Origin: Bactericera cockerelli
Taxonomy: Eukaryota; Arthropoda; Insecta; Hemiptera; Triozidae
DNA length: 64,000 nucleotides
Direction: 5' to 3'
NCBI GenBank assembly: GCA_024516035.1
Contig: CM044956.1
Span: forward strand, 24,681,383 to 24,745,382
The position numbers and the translations under genes were made by a program. Under the pieces are notes generated by a model, which saw only the letters and a program-made list of their open reading frames with translations, searched no databases and was not told where the DNA came from. Of this stretch, positions 21,896 to 33,784 are shown in pieces; position 1 is the first letter of the stretch; every line of letters begins with the position of its first letter.

Positions 21896-22349
21896 CTTGA
21901 TAAGGGAGAAACAAAGTCAAAGGTGGAATTATAATAAACTCACGTTTAGAGTAATATTCCTCATGAGTTGAAACCTCGGACTGTTTTTTCAAAGGAGAAA
22001 AAATGGCTAAAATTTGTCTTCTGAAACTAAATATTGTTTTCCACATATTATTTCATAATACAAAAGATTTAAAAAGCCTTTGTGTTGTTCTTTTCAAAAG
22101 TCATTTATCATGCTACCTTTCCTGTACTTTGCTTTATCCAGCGAAACGGATTTCTCTAGAATTTTCACTTATGGCTGTATTCTTAGGTCAATGGATTCCA
22201 ATCTACAACTGAAAAACACCTTACTTTAAAATTTATATGTCGGCTTTCAATAGATTGGCTCTTCATAACTTAGCTATGTATATACTTTATTGGTTTAACA
22301 ATGTCTATAGAAGATACCTTATTCGCATTTTCTCAACGAAGATAATATT

Positions 22350-22533
22350 CAGTGGCGTAGCCCAGGGGGAGTTTTGGGGACAAATCCCCCCCCCCCCCCC
22401 CAATTTCCAAGAAACCCTAGCAAAGATGGAATATACGTTCGGCGAATTTCTGAACCCCCCTCAAACCCCCCCCCCTGAAATCCCTCAAACCCCCCCCCCC
22501 CCCCCCCCAAATGTAGGTCTAGCTACGCCACTG
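22350..22533. mobile_element. 184-bp hAT-type MITE with C-runs
   Basis: The ends are CAGTGGCGTAG and CTACGCCACTG. The flanks ATAATATT (22342-22349) and ATAATGTT (22534-22541) are an 8-bp target duplication with one mismatch. The interior contains three long C homopolymers. The terminal sequence and 8-bp duplication fit hAT. Confidence 0.75.
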
Positions 22534-22544
22534 ATAATGTTGTC

Positions 22545-23620
22545 TTGTATCCTTTAGTATACATAGTATGATGTTATTGGGATCAGGAAATCCCTAGTCA
22601 AACGGTCAGATAATGGACAGAAATTTATCAAGTAGGTTCATGAAATATATTATGGTAATATGTCGCTTCCAACTCTTGTAATGTTTGATCCTAACAATTG
22701 AATCGAAGCCAAATAATTATTCACACATGCTGAACAAGAAAATAAGAGAGCTCGTGAACTTGGGAAGGAGATAAAACCTTCTGCATTATAATCATTGCAT
22801 TAAACCAAACCACTCGGCGCAACTGTGTCCACTTCTCGCAAGTTCATTGAATCATAAAGAAAAGAAATTGGAGCACAATAGAATAATAATTCAAAAATAA
22901 TGAATGCCAGGATATATTTCATAGCAGCATATAGCAATTGAGATCAGAGAGGAGGAAATTCTACATGAGCGCCTCTGACACCAAAGTCTCTTTATTAATG
23001 TTGGACGGGACAACAATGGAATATCTGGTGCTTTACTGATAATAGCGCTGGGTCGACACTGAGGTCTGACCTGCTGCGAACAATACTGATCACACCTTCA
23101 ACTCCGTCCTTTCCCACTTCTATTGTCACCTGAACTGAAGAAACCACTATTAAAAAGTCGTGGCAATCGAGAGACTCAGACATTCTTCTTTGTGGTTTAT
23201 TTGATACTTTTTTGATTCAGTTGAGAAATCTGTTGGATTAACCAGAGGACCTTCTTGCTTGTTGTGAACCAGATGTGTTTGGTTTAAGATGACACATTTC
23301 AAGAGTTCATTGTTTTCATTAGTTTAAGCACTATCATTGTACAGGTTTGAGTACATCGTATAGAGATTCCTCTCCATAAACTTTCAACACATGTTCTATC
23401 AGAGACGAAAAGACATTTTGCTGTAATACAAGTCATTTTCTTAAATACTAAATGTAAAAAAGCATGGTCTTATCTTCGGGAGTGAATTCATTGTGAACCC
23501 TTCAACAAGCCGGAGAGAACTCGGGTAAGAAAAGGTCAACGGGAGAGAATTCGTTACCTCCCTATTGCCACATATCGACATTGGCAATGTGTACAGATCA
23601 CATTTTTGTAATTGAAGTTT
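22545..23620. other. Intergenic DNA, one weak exon-like segment
   Basis: Mostly featureless. On the minus strand near 23065-23135 a segment with acceptor-like TTCAG and donor-like CAG|GTCAGA could encode about 20 residues, but this is too weak to call. Confidence 0.3.
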
Positions 23621-24075
23621 AAGTTATAAAATTAATTGAAAAAAAAAACGAATAAAATAGGTTTAAATAATATCCGCTAACGCTAAAGCGTTAGGGAATT
23701 ATTGCAACATTTCGGCACAAAAAGGAGCAACAATGTGATCTGCATTCGCCAAAGTCGAAATGTTGCTTTAACTGTCTAACGCTTTAGAAGATATTATTGA
23801 AATGCGTTTTATTCATTTTTCTGTTAAATTTTAAACTAATTTTTTCATTACACTGCACAAATTAATTATTGGGAACCGTAGAGAACATTAAAAAGACAAA
23901 AATGTGATCTGGGGCAATCTGGGCTTACCAATGACGAAATGTTGCATAACTATAACTCTCTAACGCTTTAGCGGATATTCTTGAAAAATTATTTTATTCG
24001 ATTCTCCAATTAATTTTACACCAAAACACCCTCTTCTCGGGACAAATATATCATTGGGAACCGTCGAGAACAGGG
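23620..24075. repeat. Foldback repeat present as two related units
   Basis: The left part (23625-23850) is an inverted repeat. TAATATCCGCTAACGCTAAAG and GCAACATTTCG are mirrored by CGAAATGTTGC and CTAACGCTTTAG near 23755-23790. A second partial unit follows (about 23870-24070) with the same landmarks: 'ATTGGGAACCGT' twice, 'GACGAAATGTTGC' and 'CTAACGCTTTAGCGGATAT'. A MITE with an internally duplicated arm is the simplest reading. Confidence 0.6.
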
Positions 24076-24989
24076 AATAGACACAAAAGCGTGATTCACG
24101 GGTTTATTTCCTTTGGTGCGTTTAAAAAGTGTACACTCTGTATAGAGCCCATTCTTTGGTTAAATGGTTGTTATAAATGGTCTCGAATAGTCTGGATACT
24201 CCCGATTATCCTTTAATCATCGGAGACAGTTAATACAATTTTCTTTGCCTACATATATTATGTGAAACATGAAAATCGCTACTCTCATCCATTCTACCTT
24301 GACATGGTTTCTTTTGTGCGAGACAATAAATATTTTCAATCAACTAGAAAGCAGTGAGTGAGTGAAGAGAATAAAAGAAAAAGGATGGTGAGAGAGAAAT
24401 AAGAAAGAGAGAGTAGTCTAGTACCGTTGGCTTTTATGTTTTACAAGAAAAATTGTGCGACCAATCTTTTTGAGCTTTGAGGGCGACCTCAAAATGCAGG
24501 CAAAAAATCAAAAATGGCCAAGTTGGCGAATTTTTGAAATTTTACTTCAAAATAACCTGCCTGACAATATTTTTAGCAGTTAAAGACGACATAAATGGCT
24601 TATATACTTAAGTTTATGACTTTTTTAGCCTTTAAGAAGGACCTTTGCAGCCTTTTGGAACGACCGACATAGGGATCACAGTCACCTGTGTCTATCTAGG
24701 ACCCTGGTTTTAAAACAAAAAGTTTTGGTGTAGTTGTGATTTTTGGTAATATAGTGTATTTATAGCTGCAAAGTATAGATCCAACGTTTGCCAACAAAAA
24801 ATTGCCAGCATTTTCTTTGAACAGGCAAAAAAGGCCAGTATGTATAGATTGTGATATAACAAAATAACAATATCTTATTTGTCAGGTTAACTTTTCTACT
24901 ACCGGTTTTCCGATTGAACTATTGCGGACAATTAAAAGTACCTCGATAAACTCACACGCGCCTGGCCGCAACGCAGCTAGTTTAGAATA

Positions 24990-25067
24990 ATGTCTCAAAA
25001 TTGCCAAGTGTATACAATGTGAACCAATCACGAGGAAGTATTGTGTCCATAATTGGCGGTGTATTTT
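24990..25067 (+). repeat. Repeat family A, GGCAGTG-end fragment
   Basis: The blocks TACAATGTGAACCAATCACG and AGGAAGTATTGTGTCC lead to ATTGGCGGTGTATTTT. This is the non-hairpin end of the family. Confidence 0.6.
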
Positions 25068-25689
25068 TTTTTTTTTTTCAATTTCATCATGAGTCGTCAT
25101 TATCTTTACCACCTTAAATCTAATATACTTCTTTCGAAGTCGGTGCATAAAATGTATGAAGAAAATACATGTGTATGAATGCATAACATATCAAATACAC
25201 TGCCAAATGAACTTGGATTTTAACACTTGGTTAAAACAAAATTGTTTTAAAATAAAACTCAAACTTGGAAAAAATAAACAGCAATCCTATTGCTTTCTAT
25301 TACCTACAAGGCATAGAAAGTATTGTTTATACAAGCTTTCATCCCAAAATGTGCCAAGGGTCACGATTGAACACAGAACGGTGATTGTGACACAGTGGAA
25401 TGAATATAGGGGTTGTTATCGTCAAAACCTGGGGCTGGGGGTCGCATAGGATATAGTGGAGGGTCCTCTGTTCTGTTCTTGTCTACCATCAGCAATATTG
25501 TTTATCTTTGAACATATTACAATTTCACCCCTCGTCCATTTTGGTATCCGATTTCGCTTCGATGCCGAGAATTTCAGCTCTGGGGAATTGGGACCTTCCC
25601 CTTTTCACTGTCTCTTTTTTTTTTGGAACAAAATTATTTGAGTTTTTCTTCTTTGTTTTCTTCTGTATTTGTTTGGGAAGATGATATAC

Positions 25690-25804
25690 GAGTATGTATT
25701 TAATAAGACCATGTTCCGGGAAAGGCTAAGAAGGGTGACAAAGAGTGTGTGATATATGGGTGGTGTGTGTGTGATGGCTTGGCGAAGCGGGTGCAGCCCG
25801 CTAG
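25690..25804 (+). mobile_element. Helitron 3' end
   Basis: The hairpin GCGGG-TGCAG-CCCGC is followed immediately by CTAG (25801-25804) and then a T. This is the canonical Helitron 3' terminus and insertion site. It is preceded by a GT-rich tract. The 5' end is not identified; the upstream boundary given is arbitrary. Confidence 0.65.
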
Positions 25805-25845
25805 TATAATTATGTAAGAGTTCTTAGCTCGGTAAAAAAAAATAA

Positions 25846-26450
25846 ACTGCCAATTATACTTCCATACACAATACTTCCTCATGAATGGTAATCACAATTT
25901 TCAACTTTCCACTATTGCTAGAATCAGAGATGTTTACTAAATCACTTGTATCAACAAATGATTTCAACCGATTTTCTTCAAATTAGTTTTTATGGTAGTA
26001 TACTGTTATTCATACATTCTAGATTTTACAAAAATTCTGTATCGGAAAGTAGTAAACCTTATTTTTGCTCTTTTTGGTCCATGTTTTCGAAATTTCTTAT
26101 ATATGATGACTCAACTATAAATTATTCCACAAGAAATATACTAAGAAGGTAAAACTCTAGTATGCATAATTGCATATACATACAAAATTTCATCAAAATC
26201 GGGTGTACTATTCACGAGATATGAGCGTTGAAGTATAGCGTTAGAGGTCCCGCCCATGGTCGCTATCTCCAAGAATTTATGGGACTATAATTATAGATGG
26301 TCCCATGTTATGGGACTATGTAGACGGGGACCTACATGTGTACAAAATTTCGTCGAAATCCATTCAGTTGTTTGTGAGATTTGCGCGTTACATGTTACAA
26401 GGAATGTTTTGAACCGACAGAAAAAAACGTATGAAAAAAATTGAAATCGA
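25846..26450 (-). repeat. Repeat family A, long diverged copy
   Basis: It begins CTGCCAATTATAC and runs through 'CACAATACTTCCTCATGA', 'CAACCGATTTTCTTCAAAT', 'TCACGAGATATGAGCG', 'AGATGGTCCCATG' and a degenerate 'ATGAAAAAAATTGAAATCG'. The hairpin end is lost. Confidence 0.65.
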
Positions 26451-26845
26451 TAAATGTATGTAGGTATGTATGTAGTGTAGGTGTAGATAATATGTACAAT
26501 AATGTATATTATAAAAATCCTACTTGTATTTACGGTATAGTAGCAAATGGAGAAGAATACAGATGGCTTTGTGAAATAGAATAAAAAAGGTCTCTGAGCT
26601 TTTAAGCAAATACATTTGAATAATGTCTTCTTTTTTGGAACCCCCAGAGGACAGCGGCACGGGAGGGCGAGGAGTATTTATGCAAAACTACTGAATAACA
26701 GAATAACCTACTTATGAAAGAGAGTGATAAGAAGGCGATCATGAATGATAAGACAGGAAGAAAACATGAGACTAGAAGGAAACAGTTCAATATAGTCAGA
26801 GGAATTGAAGGAGAAAAGGATAAGGAAAAAGAAAAAATCTGGTGT

Positions 26846-27313
26846 GGCACCATCACACGACTTTCCTTATCGCCGCCATTGGTGACTCAACAGTAACAGT
26901 TATTTAAAACTCAGTGTCAAATTCGTAATCAGCACCTCAAAATTATTGGATTTGATATTTCACAACCCCCATCTACGATAAATAATAATAAAAAAAAGTT
27001 AGTCTTAGCGGGTATCCCCCAAAATACCGGTATATTGGCCGGCCCGGGCCGGGTTCCAAAAGTTCAAAATATCAAAAATATGATCAGAGTAAACCGCTAT
27101 TATTGTATTTTCATTCTGACAAAATGTTGTTTTGTATCTTTAACCAATTCAAATAAGCGGCCCTTGCCTCCTTGCGGCTGATTTTTGCGGCCATGCGGTA
27201 TCCTGAGACTATGATTCGTCCAGAAATGTGAAAAACTGGATGGGTTATATTTTCGACGAATACAATACTTTCCTTATTATGGGTCATAGAATAAGGAAAG
27301 TAAAAAAAAAAAA
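26846..27313 (+). repeat. Repeat family D, nearly complete copy
   Basis: Landmarks in order: ATCACACGACTTTCCTTATC, TTGGTGACTCAACAGTAACA, 'ATTCGTAATCAGCACCTCAA', an ACCGGTA motif, 'AACCAATTCAAATAAGCGGC', 'GATTCGTCCAGAAATGTG', and a terminal hairpin of TACTTTCCTTAT with ATAAGGAAAGTA (27271-27302). The family recurs at 29386, 42720, 43865, 47065, 49935 and 52210. No coding capacity was seen. Confidence 0.7.
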
Positions 27314-27494
27314 TATAAAATTAAAGCAGTGAGATGAAACTAAGAAGATACAGTTAGGTGAGGGAAGAGAGGGAAACCCATCTCACTTTGTGCCGATCCA
27401 AATTGAATTTTAATATTGCCTCCTGTTTACCGCTACCGTATTCATACAATTTGAATTTGAAAATGTGCTGATATGATAGTGTGTTCTGTAGGTT

Positions 27495-27790
27495 GAAGAC
27501 ATTCCTTGTAACGCGCAAATCTCAGAAACTACTGAACAAATTTTGACGATTTTTGTACACATACAGGAGAAGTGATTGTAGATGGTTCCATTTTAAATTC
27601 CTCAATATCACACTAGAGGTTCTTGGTAATAGAGACCATGCGCCTGACCACTAAAATTTTACTTATACGCTTATATCTCGGGAACGGTACACCCGATTTT
27701 GACAAAATTTCTAAACATATAGGAAACATTGGCAGTATATTTATTGTTCGTATTGAAAGCTACTTTTTGAAAAGATTACTGGTAAGAATG
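27495..27790 (+). repeat. Repeat family A, internal fragment
   Basis: The blocks 'ACGCGCAAATCTCAGAAACT', 'AGATGGTTCCATTTTAAAT' and 'GAGACCATGCGCCTGACCAC' are present; neither end is. Confidence 0.6.
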
Positions 27791-28135
27791 AGACTAAGGA
27801 GTCCCTTTACTCTCAAGGTCTAAACAAAGACTCATTTATTGGTTTAAAGTCCAAGGTTTACATATTTACGATGAATTTGGTTTAAAAACAAAAAATACAC
27901 GACATACCATTCCATTTTAAAGTTAAAGTATGTGAATTTATCATGCTTACTAACCGTGTACATAGAGACAAAACCTTCTCAGTTAGGGGTTCAAACTTAC
28001 CTGAAATGAAGCAAAAGAACAAAATTATATTTACAATTATTGCGTAGTACAGTAAACTATACTCGTAGCTTATGTTGGCTGTGTTAGGCCGGGGAATACT
28101 TGCTCTTGACAATAGCACAATGGTTAAGCACTCGC

Positions 28136-29130
28136 TTGCAATTGAAAAAGAAGAGCAGAAGTAGGAGGGAAAATAGAAGAGAAGAAGAAGGAGGGAAAAA
28201 AGAAGAGTAGAAGTAGGAGGGAAAATAGAAGAGAAGAAGTAGGAGGGAAAATAGAAGAGAAGAAGTAGGAGGGAAAATAGAAGAGAAGAAGTAGGAGGGA
28301 AAATAGAAGAGAAGAAGTAGGAAGGAAAATAGAAGAGAAGAAGTAGGAGGGAAAATAGAAGAGAAGAAGTAGGAGGGAAAATAGAAGAGAAGAAGTAGGA
28401 GGGAAAAGAGAAGAGAAGAAGTAGGACTGGAAAATAGAAGAGAAGAAGTAGGACTGGAAAATAGAAGAGCAGCAGTAGGAGGGAAAATAGAAGAGCAGGA
28501 AGTAGGAGGGAAAAGAGAAGAGAAGAAGTAGGAGGAATATAGAAGAGAAGAAGAAGGAGGGAAAATAGAAGAGAAGAAGTAGGAGGGAAAATAGAAGAGA
28601 AGAAGTAGGAGGGAAAATAGAAGAGAAGAAGTAGGAGGGAAAATAGAAGAGAAGAAGTAGGAGGGAAAATAGAAGAGAAGAAGTAGGAGGGAAAAGAGAA
28701 GGAGAAGTAGGAGGAAAATAGAAGAGAAGAAGTAGGACTGGAAAATAGAAGAGCAGCAGTAGGAGGGAAAATAGAAGAGCAGAAGTAGGAGGAAATAGAG
28801 AAGAGAAGAAGTAGAGGGAATATAGAAGAGAAGAAGAAGAGGGAAAATAGAAGAGAAGAAGTAGGAGGGAAAATAGAAGAGAAGAAGTAGGATGGAAAAA
28901 GAAGAGCAGAAGTAGGAGGGAAAATAGAAGAGAAGAAGTAGGAGGGTAAATAGAAGAGCAGAAGTAGGAGGGAAAATAGAAGAGAAGAAGTAGGAGGGAA
29001 AAAGAAGAGAAGAAGTAGGAGGGAAAATAGAAGAGAAGAAGTAGGAGGGAAAAGAGAAGAGAAGAAGTAGGACGGAAAAAGAAGAGAAGAAGTAGGAGGG
29101 AAAAGAAAGAGAAGAAGTACGGGGAATAGA
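28136..29130. repeat. Purine-rich 26-bp minisatellite, ~1 kb, ~38 copies
   Basis: The unit is GAAGTAGGAGGGAAAATAGA plus AGAGAA, with single-base variants (GCAG, GGACTG, AAAGAG). The minus strand stays open for 351 codons (28124-29179) because the pyrimidine-rich complement lacks stop triplets; it would encode a Phe/Ser/Leu/Pro repeat with a 26-residue period. That frame has no credible start context or splice support, so I treat it as a by-product of composition. Confidence 0.9.
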
Positions 29131-29385
29131 GGAAATATAGAACGTTAAAAGCTATAAAAAGTGGCTCTGAACGTGACATTCAGAGGCCTACTCGCTCCTC
29201 TTCTTCTTATGTAGGCTCAGTACCTATCTCCTCACACTCATAGTCTCCTTCAAGTATTGTTGTTATTACTACCCAGAATTGCAGAGTGTTCTTTTGATAG
29301 GGTAGGTCTTCATACCCAAAACTGCATGTAACATTTGAGGGTAGTTCACTGTTTCTATTACGAGAAGAAAAAAAAATCTGATACT

Positions 29386-29610
29386 GATGGAACCCGGCCC
29401 AATTTACCGGTATTTTGAAAGGGTACCCCTAGGACTAACTTTTTTTACTATTCATACTAGATGGGGGTTGTGACATATCAAATCCAATGATTTGAGATGC
29501 TGATTACGAATTTGGATTTAACTTATTGCTATCTGTTACCATTGATCACCAGTGGCGGAATTCGACTTCATTTCGGGGGATAAGGAAAGTCGTGTGGTTT
29601 TTTTACAAAA
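29386..29610 (-). repeat. Repeat family D, reverse fragment
   Basis: It carries AATTTACCGGTATTTTGAAA, GATGGGGGTTGTGACATATC and 'ACCAGTGGCGGAATTCGACT', then GATAAGGAAAGTCGTGTGG. Confidence 0.65.
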
Positions 29611-31110
29611 ACTATTAAAAATTATATCCATTACTTAAATCAGTATTACATATAATAATATAAGAAATGATTACTAAATTTTACAAGGAAGTAATATTGA
29701 ATTACATAAAATATTATATAATAATGTATGGATCAAATGTACATACATAAAATGAATGAAAAATTCTTTTTTTACATACATAATCTTTACATAATTGATA
29801 TTTTACTGATTGGGGTTTTTCCTTGTTTGAAGTTAGAGAAGATAACAAAATTGGAAGAAATATATTTCCAATCATGTGAATTAGTTTATTCTGTCTTACA
29901 GCGTCACTAGCACTAGACTTAATTTTGTCTTCTTCTCCTTGTCAATAATGCACACAGTATATATTATGTATTTGCTCTTTGATTTCTTCCCTAGAAACCT
30001 CCGTGTTTTTCCTACACAGAAAAATTCACTCCTTCATACAAGCTCTCTTTCTTTCTCTCTCCTCCCTCCCTCCTCTCCCTCCCTCCTCCCAATCTCTGTC
30101 TCCCCTTACTTGCATTATAAACAGGGTGTTCATGAAATAGAAGGCTGGTACTAAAATTGTCGGACTCATCAAAAATATTAACTTAAAAAATGAGAGCGCC
30201 TAACAATAGTGGTTGTTTCACACGTACTATTTTAGTAGGTATGCCTTTTTAAATTCTACGATATAATATCCAACAGATGAGGTATACGTATTACGTATAT
30301 TCTACAGAATTACATTAGTAACATAATTTATTAATAAAGTGTTCATCATTGTTGTACAGATACAAAAGATGAAGATGCCGGTAACTAAATAATTTTGATT
30401 AATACATCATTCAAGAAATCTGAACCAGCAGGAACTTAAATGGTACTTTGAGAATCGTAACTTAAAAAGCACACAGTATACGAAAGCCCCTTCATCAAGG
30501 CATTGTCTTAGACACAGTTTGTATCTATTCAAGAGAGGCTCAGAAGTAGGCACGAGTATTTTAAGATAACAAAAGAGCAGAACACAATGCAATAAGTACA
30601 GATGCTTGGAGAAGAAAATGACGAAGGAGGATGCTCGAGGAGGGAAGGAAGTGAAGGAGGAGAAGAAAAAATGTAAGACATTATAAGGGGGACCTTTAAA
30701 TCCGGTCTCGAAGGACCACTTAAGTAAAGAGAGGAGAGAAGGAGAAGATAGAGGAAGTGCGTGGAATAAATGAGCCTGCCTGGTGTTAAGAGGCTCTGAT
30801 GCACTTTATCGTGATATTGTACTGTGAGATAGGGAGGGAAGGGATTGTTTATAACTATCGCTGAAAGGGCTATGAACTTCCAGGCTAATAATGTATCGAG
30901 TTTAAGAGATAGAGGGGGGGGGGGTGTAAATCATACACACTCATCGCAATGTCAGCAGAAACCTCCTGTTGTGGTTTTCTATATAGGTCAGGCGGCAGTT
31001 CACGAGAATAAGAGAGTAATATCAATATATAATACATATAATTATTATTGGCAAAAGTAACCAGATATGCAGAAGACATCATATCAAGACTTTTAGATAA
31101 GTGAAAAAAA
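29611..31110. other. Intergenic DNA with CT/GA-rich patches
   Basis: A pyrimidine-rich run lies at about 30030-30105 and a GA-rich stretch at 30600-30760. A CAGGGTG-type element start (AAACAGGGTGTTCATG) lies at about 30121. No exon is supported. Confidence 0.45.
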
Positions 31111-31113
31111 AAA

Positions 31114-31776
31114 CACTGCCAATTATGTGAATTATGGACACAATACTTCCTCGTGATTGTTTCACATTGTATAGTGTATACACGTGTCAATTTTGAATTT
31201 TACACTAAATCATTAGTATCTCCAAAACCGCTAAACCGATTTTCTTCAAATTTGTATTATATGGTAGAATACTATTTTTCTACATTATAGATTCTACAAA
31301 AAAATTCTGTATCGGCAAGTGGTGTACCTTATTTTTTACTTTTTTGTCAAAAATTTCGGATTTTCTTAAATATCAGAGTTAAATTATAATTAATTAAAAA
31401 GTAAATTGCCTATGTAAAACAATAATATGCATATACATACAAAATTTCATCAAAATCGGGTGTACCGTTCACGAGATATAAGCGTTTAAGTAAAAAGTTA
31501 GTGGTCAGGCGCATGGTCTCTTTCACACAGAACCGCTAGTACGAATTTGATAAATTTAAAATGGGACCATCTACAGAACGTCTGCTATATGTGTGCAAAA
31601 ATTTCATCAAAATCCGTTGAGTAGTTTCTGAGATTTGCGCGTTACAAGGAATATTTTTAACAGACCGACGGACCGACACAAAACCAAAGTTGCTCAGCCA
31701 AAGTTGCTCAGCCAAAGTTGCTCAAAACGAACACAATACTTCCGATTTCTAATATTAGAAATTTCTTGAAGTAATA
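31114..31776 (-). repeat. Repeat family A, near full-length copy (~660 bp)
   Basis: This is the best reference copy. It starts CACTGCCAATTATG and continues 'ACACAATACTTCCTCGTGAT', 'ACCGATTTTCTTCAAATTTG', 'TCACGAGATATAAGCG' and 'AGGCGCATGGTCTCTTTCAC'. It then has 'AAATGGGACCATCTACA', 'CGCGTTACAAGGAATATTTT', 'ACCGACGGACCGACACAAAA', a triplicated 'GCCAAAGTTGCTCA' and CGAACACAATACTTCC. It closes with the 18-bp palindrome hairpin. No protein is encoded. The hairpin end and absence of TIRs would fit a Helitron or Helentron-like non-autonomous element, but no CTRR end or AT target is clear. Confidence 0.75.
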
Positions 31777-32104
31777 CAGAAACATTGTTGAAGAAAAGAA
31801 CGTAAAGTTCAAAATAGACAAATACACTGTTTCAAATGAAACATATGGGAAAGTCATTGTCAAAAAAACAGACATCTATTAGCAAGATATGTATGTACAA
31901 TTGTACATGGTTTTTACCACAGGATTTGCCAAAAGGAGGAGAATATCACACATCGTCATACTCAGATGAAGAAAGCCCAATTTGAATATGCATTATACAA
32001 GTTTTTGTGACCAACCCATAACCAGCAGATATCACTTGGAAAAGTACACCCTACAAAACTACTATATGTATATTAACCAGTATATTGTGTAATCTTAGAT
32101 AAGA

Positions 32105-32150
32105 CTAGCGGCTTGCGTTCGCTTCGCCAAGCCAAGCCGTCACACACACT
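32105..32150 (-). mobile_element. Helitron 3' end, reverse orientation
   Basis: CTAG (32105-32108) followed by CGGCTTGCGTTCGCTTCGCC and a CA-rich tract is the reverse complement of the usual Helitron 3' terminus; the hairpin is imperfect here. The element body would extend to the right, but no 5' end was identified. Confidence 0.5.
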
Positions 32151-32973
32151 TTTATAATTTTATTCAATTAAGTAATGAATATTCTTGAAACTTTGTAGTC
32201 ATTAAAAATTAATATTCAATTTTAGGTAGTTAAATTTTATGATTGTGAAAGTTGGAAGCCGCATTGTGATACAAAATAGAAAAAGGGCCCGATTAATTTT
32301 TTGAATTAAAACCCATCGAGTGGATTATGGAAAGAAAGGTCTCGATGTCCTTATGCATAAGTCATATCAAACTCGATTATAATTCTATAATCAAATCAGT
32401 GTGAGGATTACTGTTCACAGAACTACTAGAAACGTCCTTCTTGGTTGATTACATACTTCTTTCAATTATTTATTTATGCTGTTTCGAGTTCATATTCAAG
32501 AGAACTATTGATCAAAGAGTTCGCCAGAGTCTTAGATGTTTCTAATGAGGAAAAATGTATTTTCCTATACTTATCGTATGAAAGGGAATGTGAAGTTCAA
32601 AAGAAACAGATCTCGTATTGCTAGGAGAATAATAAGATAAATACACAGTAAAGGTAGGTATCTCCTCTAATGATATGCCACTGAGAACACAAGCTAGTAT
32701 TTTAAACACGCAACCCCATATTACTATCGGCGCGGCGGGCGTGATAAATAAACTGCAAAGAAAAGTTTTTCAGTCAAATTGACCTTTAAAGTCAAAGTAA
32801 AAAAAATGGTCTTATCATTGTAAAAATTGCAGCAAGAGAAAATCTACCTTGGTGTAACTTATGGCTTTTGACAAAATATCACACATCAAGATGTCGTCGG
32901 TTTAATCGTACGATTTAAATTCACTGATATGAAAAGATTTCGTCCAAGGAAACTAGTTAATGTGCAATATTTT

Positions 32974-33197
32974 TTTTTTTTTTGGTTTTTAACGTCGCTT
33001 TCAACTGCATGGTCATATCACGACGGGGTGTTACCCTCCATTCGCAGGAAACTCACAAACCTGCTACCCACATTAACCTCACCCAGCCTGGGTTGGGCCG
33101 GAATGCCAGCATCACGAAGTCTTCACCTCGCTGGACGTTGCTTAACTTCAGTGATCCAACGAGAACCGGTGCATTCAACGCGCCATCGACGCTGGCT
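32974..33197 (-). mobile_element. 5S-rRNA-derived SINE with perfect 10-bp TSD
   Basis: The flanks GCAATATTTT at 32964-32973 and 33198-33207 are identical. On the minus strand the element starts AGCCAGCGTCGATGGC, followed by 'ACCGGTTCTCGTTGGATCAC' and 'TGAAGTTAAGCAACGTCCAG', which closely track the first 60 nt of insect 5S rRNA. The tail ends 'GTTGAAAGCGACGTTAAAAA' and a poly-A. The 5S part is shortened relative to the copy at 63057. 5S-headed SINEs are the SINE3 class, moved by a partner LINE. Confidence 0.85.
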
Positions 33198-33784
33198 GCA
33201 ATATTTTGTCAATAGCTATGGATGGGGATTTCCGTACTTGATATGCCTCCTTGTGTGATCAAAGCACAGCTGGAGCACTTCATAATACTTTTGTGTGGTA
33301 CTTAAGAAATAATATCAAATTGTTCTTTGATACAAACACTTTTTCATTATTTCTAAATAAGTACTAGATGTACTTTTATTATAATTACACAGGATGTCTC
33401 ATTTTAAGAGCACCAGCGCGATTACTCGGCCCCTTTTGGATAGCAAAAAATCTATTCCGAAATCATTTTTTCTGTTTTTTTTTCATACGCATCCTTTGAG
33501 ACCCGACTTCGTGTCTTTAACTTGGCACTGAAGATTAAGTGAGGTGTCTAAAGTGATCAAGATATAATGGAGATGAGCCCGGACCATTATAATCATAAGC
33601 GGACGGCCCATTTGGGCGGCCGCGGGTTTTCGGAGCCCAAATCGGGAATTGAAAGATAAGATTAATCTTAAGTGGTATCAATTGAAAGATCTTGATGAGC
33701 AGATACCAAATTTATTGATTTTATTACTTCATCCGGTCCACTGGGTGGCACTTGGTGGCGTTTTTATTTTCTTTGGCGGGAGGT

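Noticed and set aside
22237..22557. Proline-rich ORF
   Set aside because: It is created by the C-runs of a hAT MITE.
22995..23183. Minus-strand exon near 23065-23135
   Set aside because: Weak acceptor, very short, no recognisable peptide; kept only as a note.
28124..29179. 351-codon minus-strand ORF rich in Phe, Ser, Leu and Pro
   Set aside because: It coincides with the purine-rich minisatellite; the complement lacks stop triplets by composition, and there is no start context, splice signal or domain.
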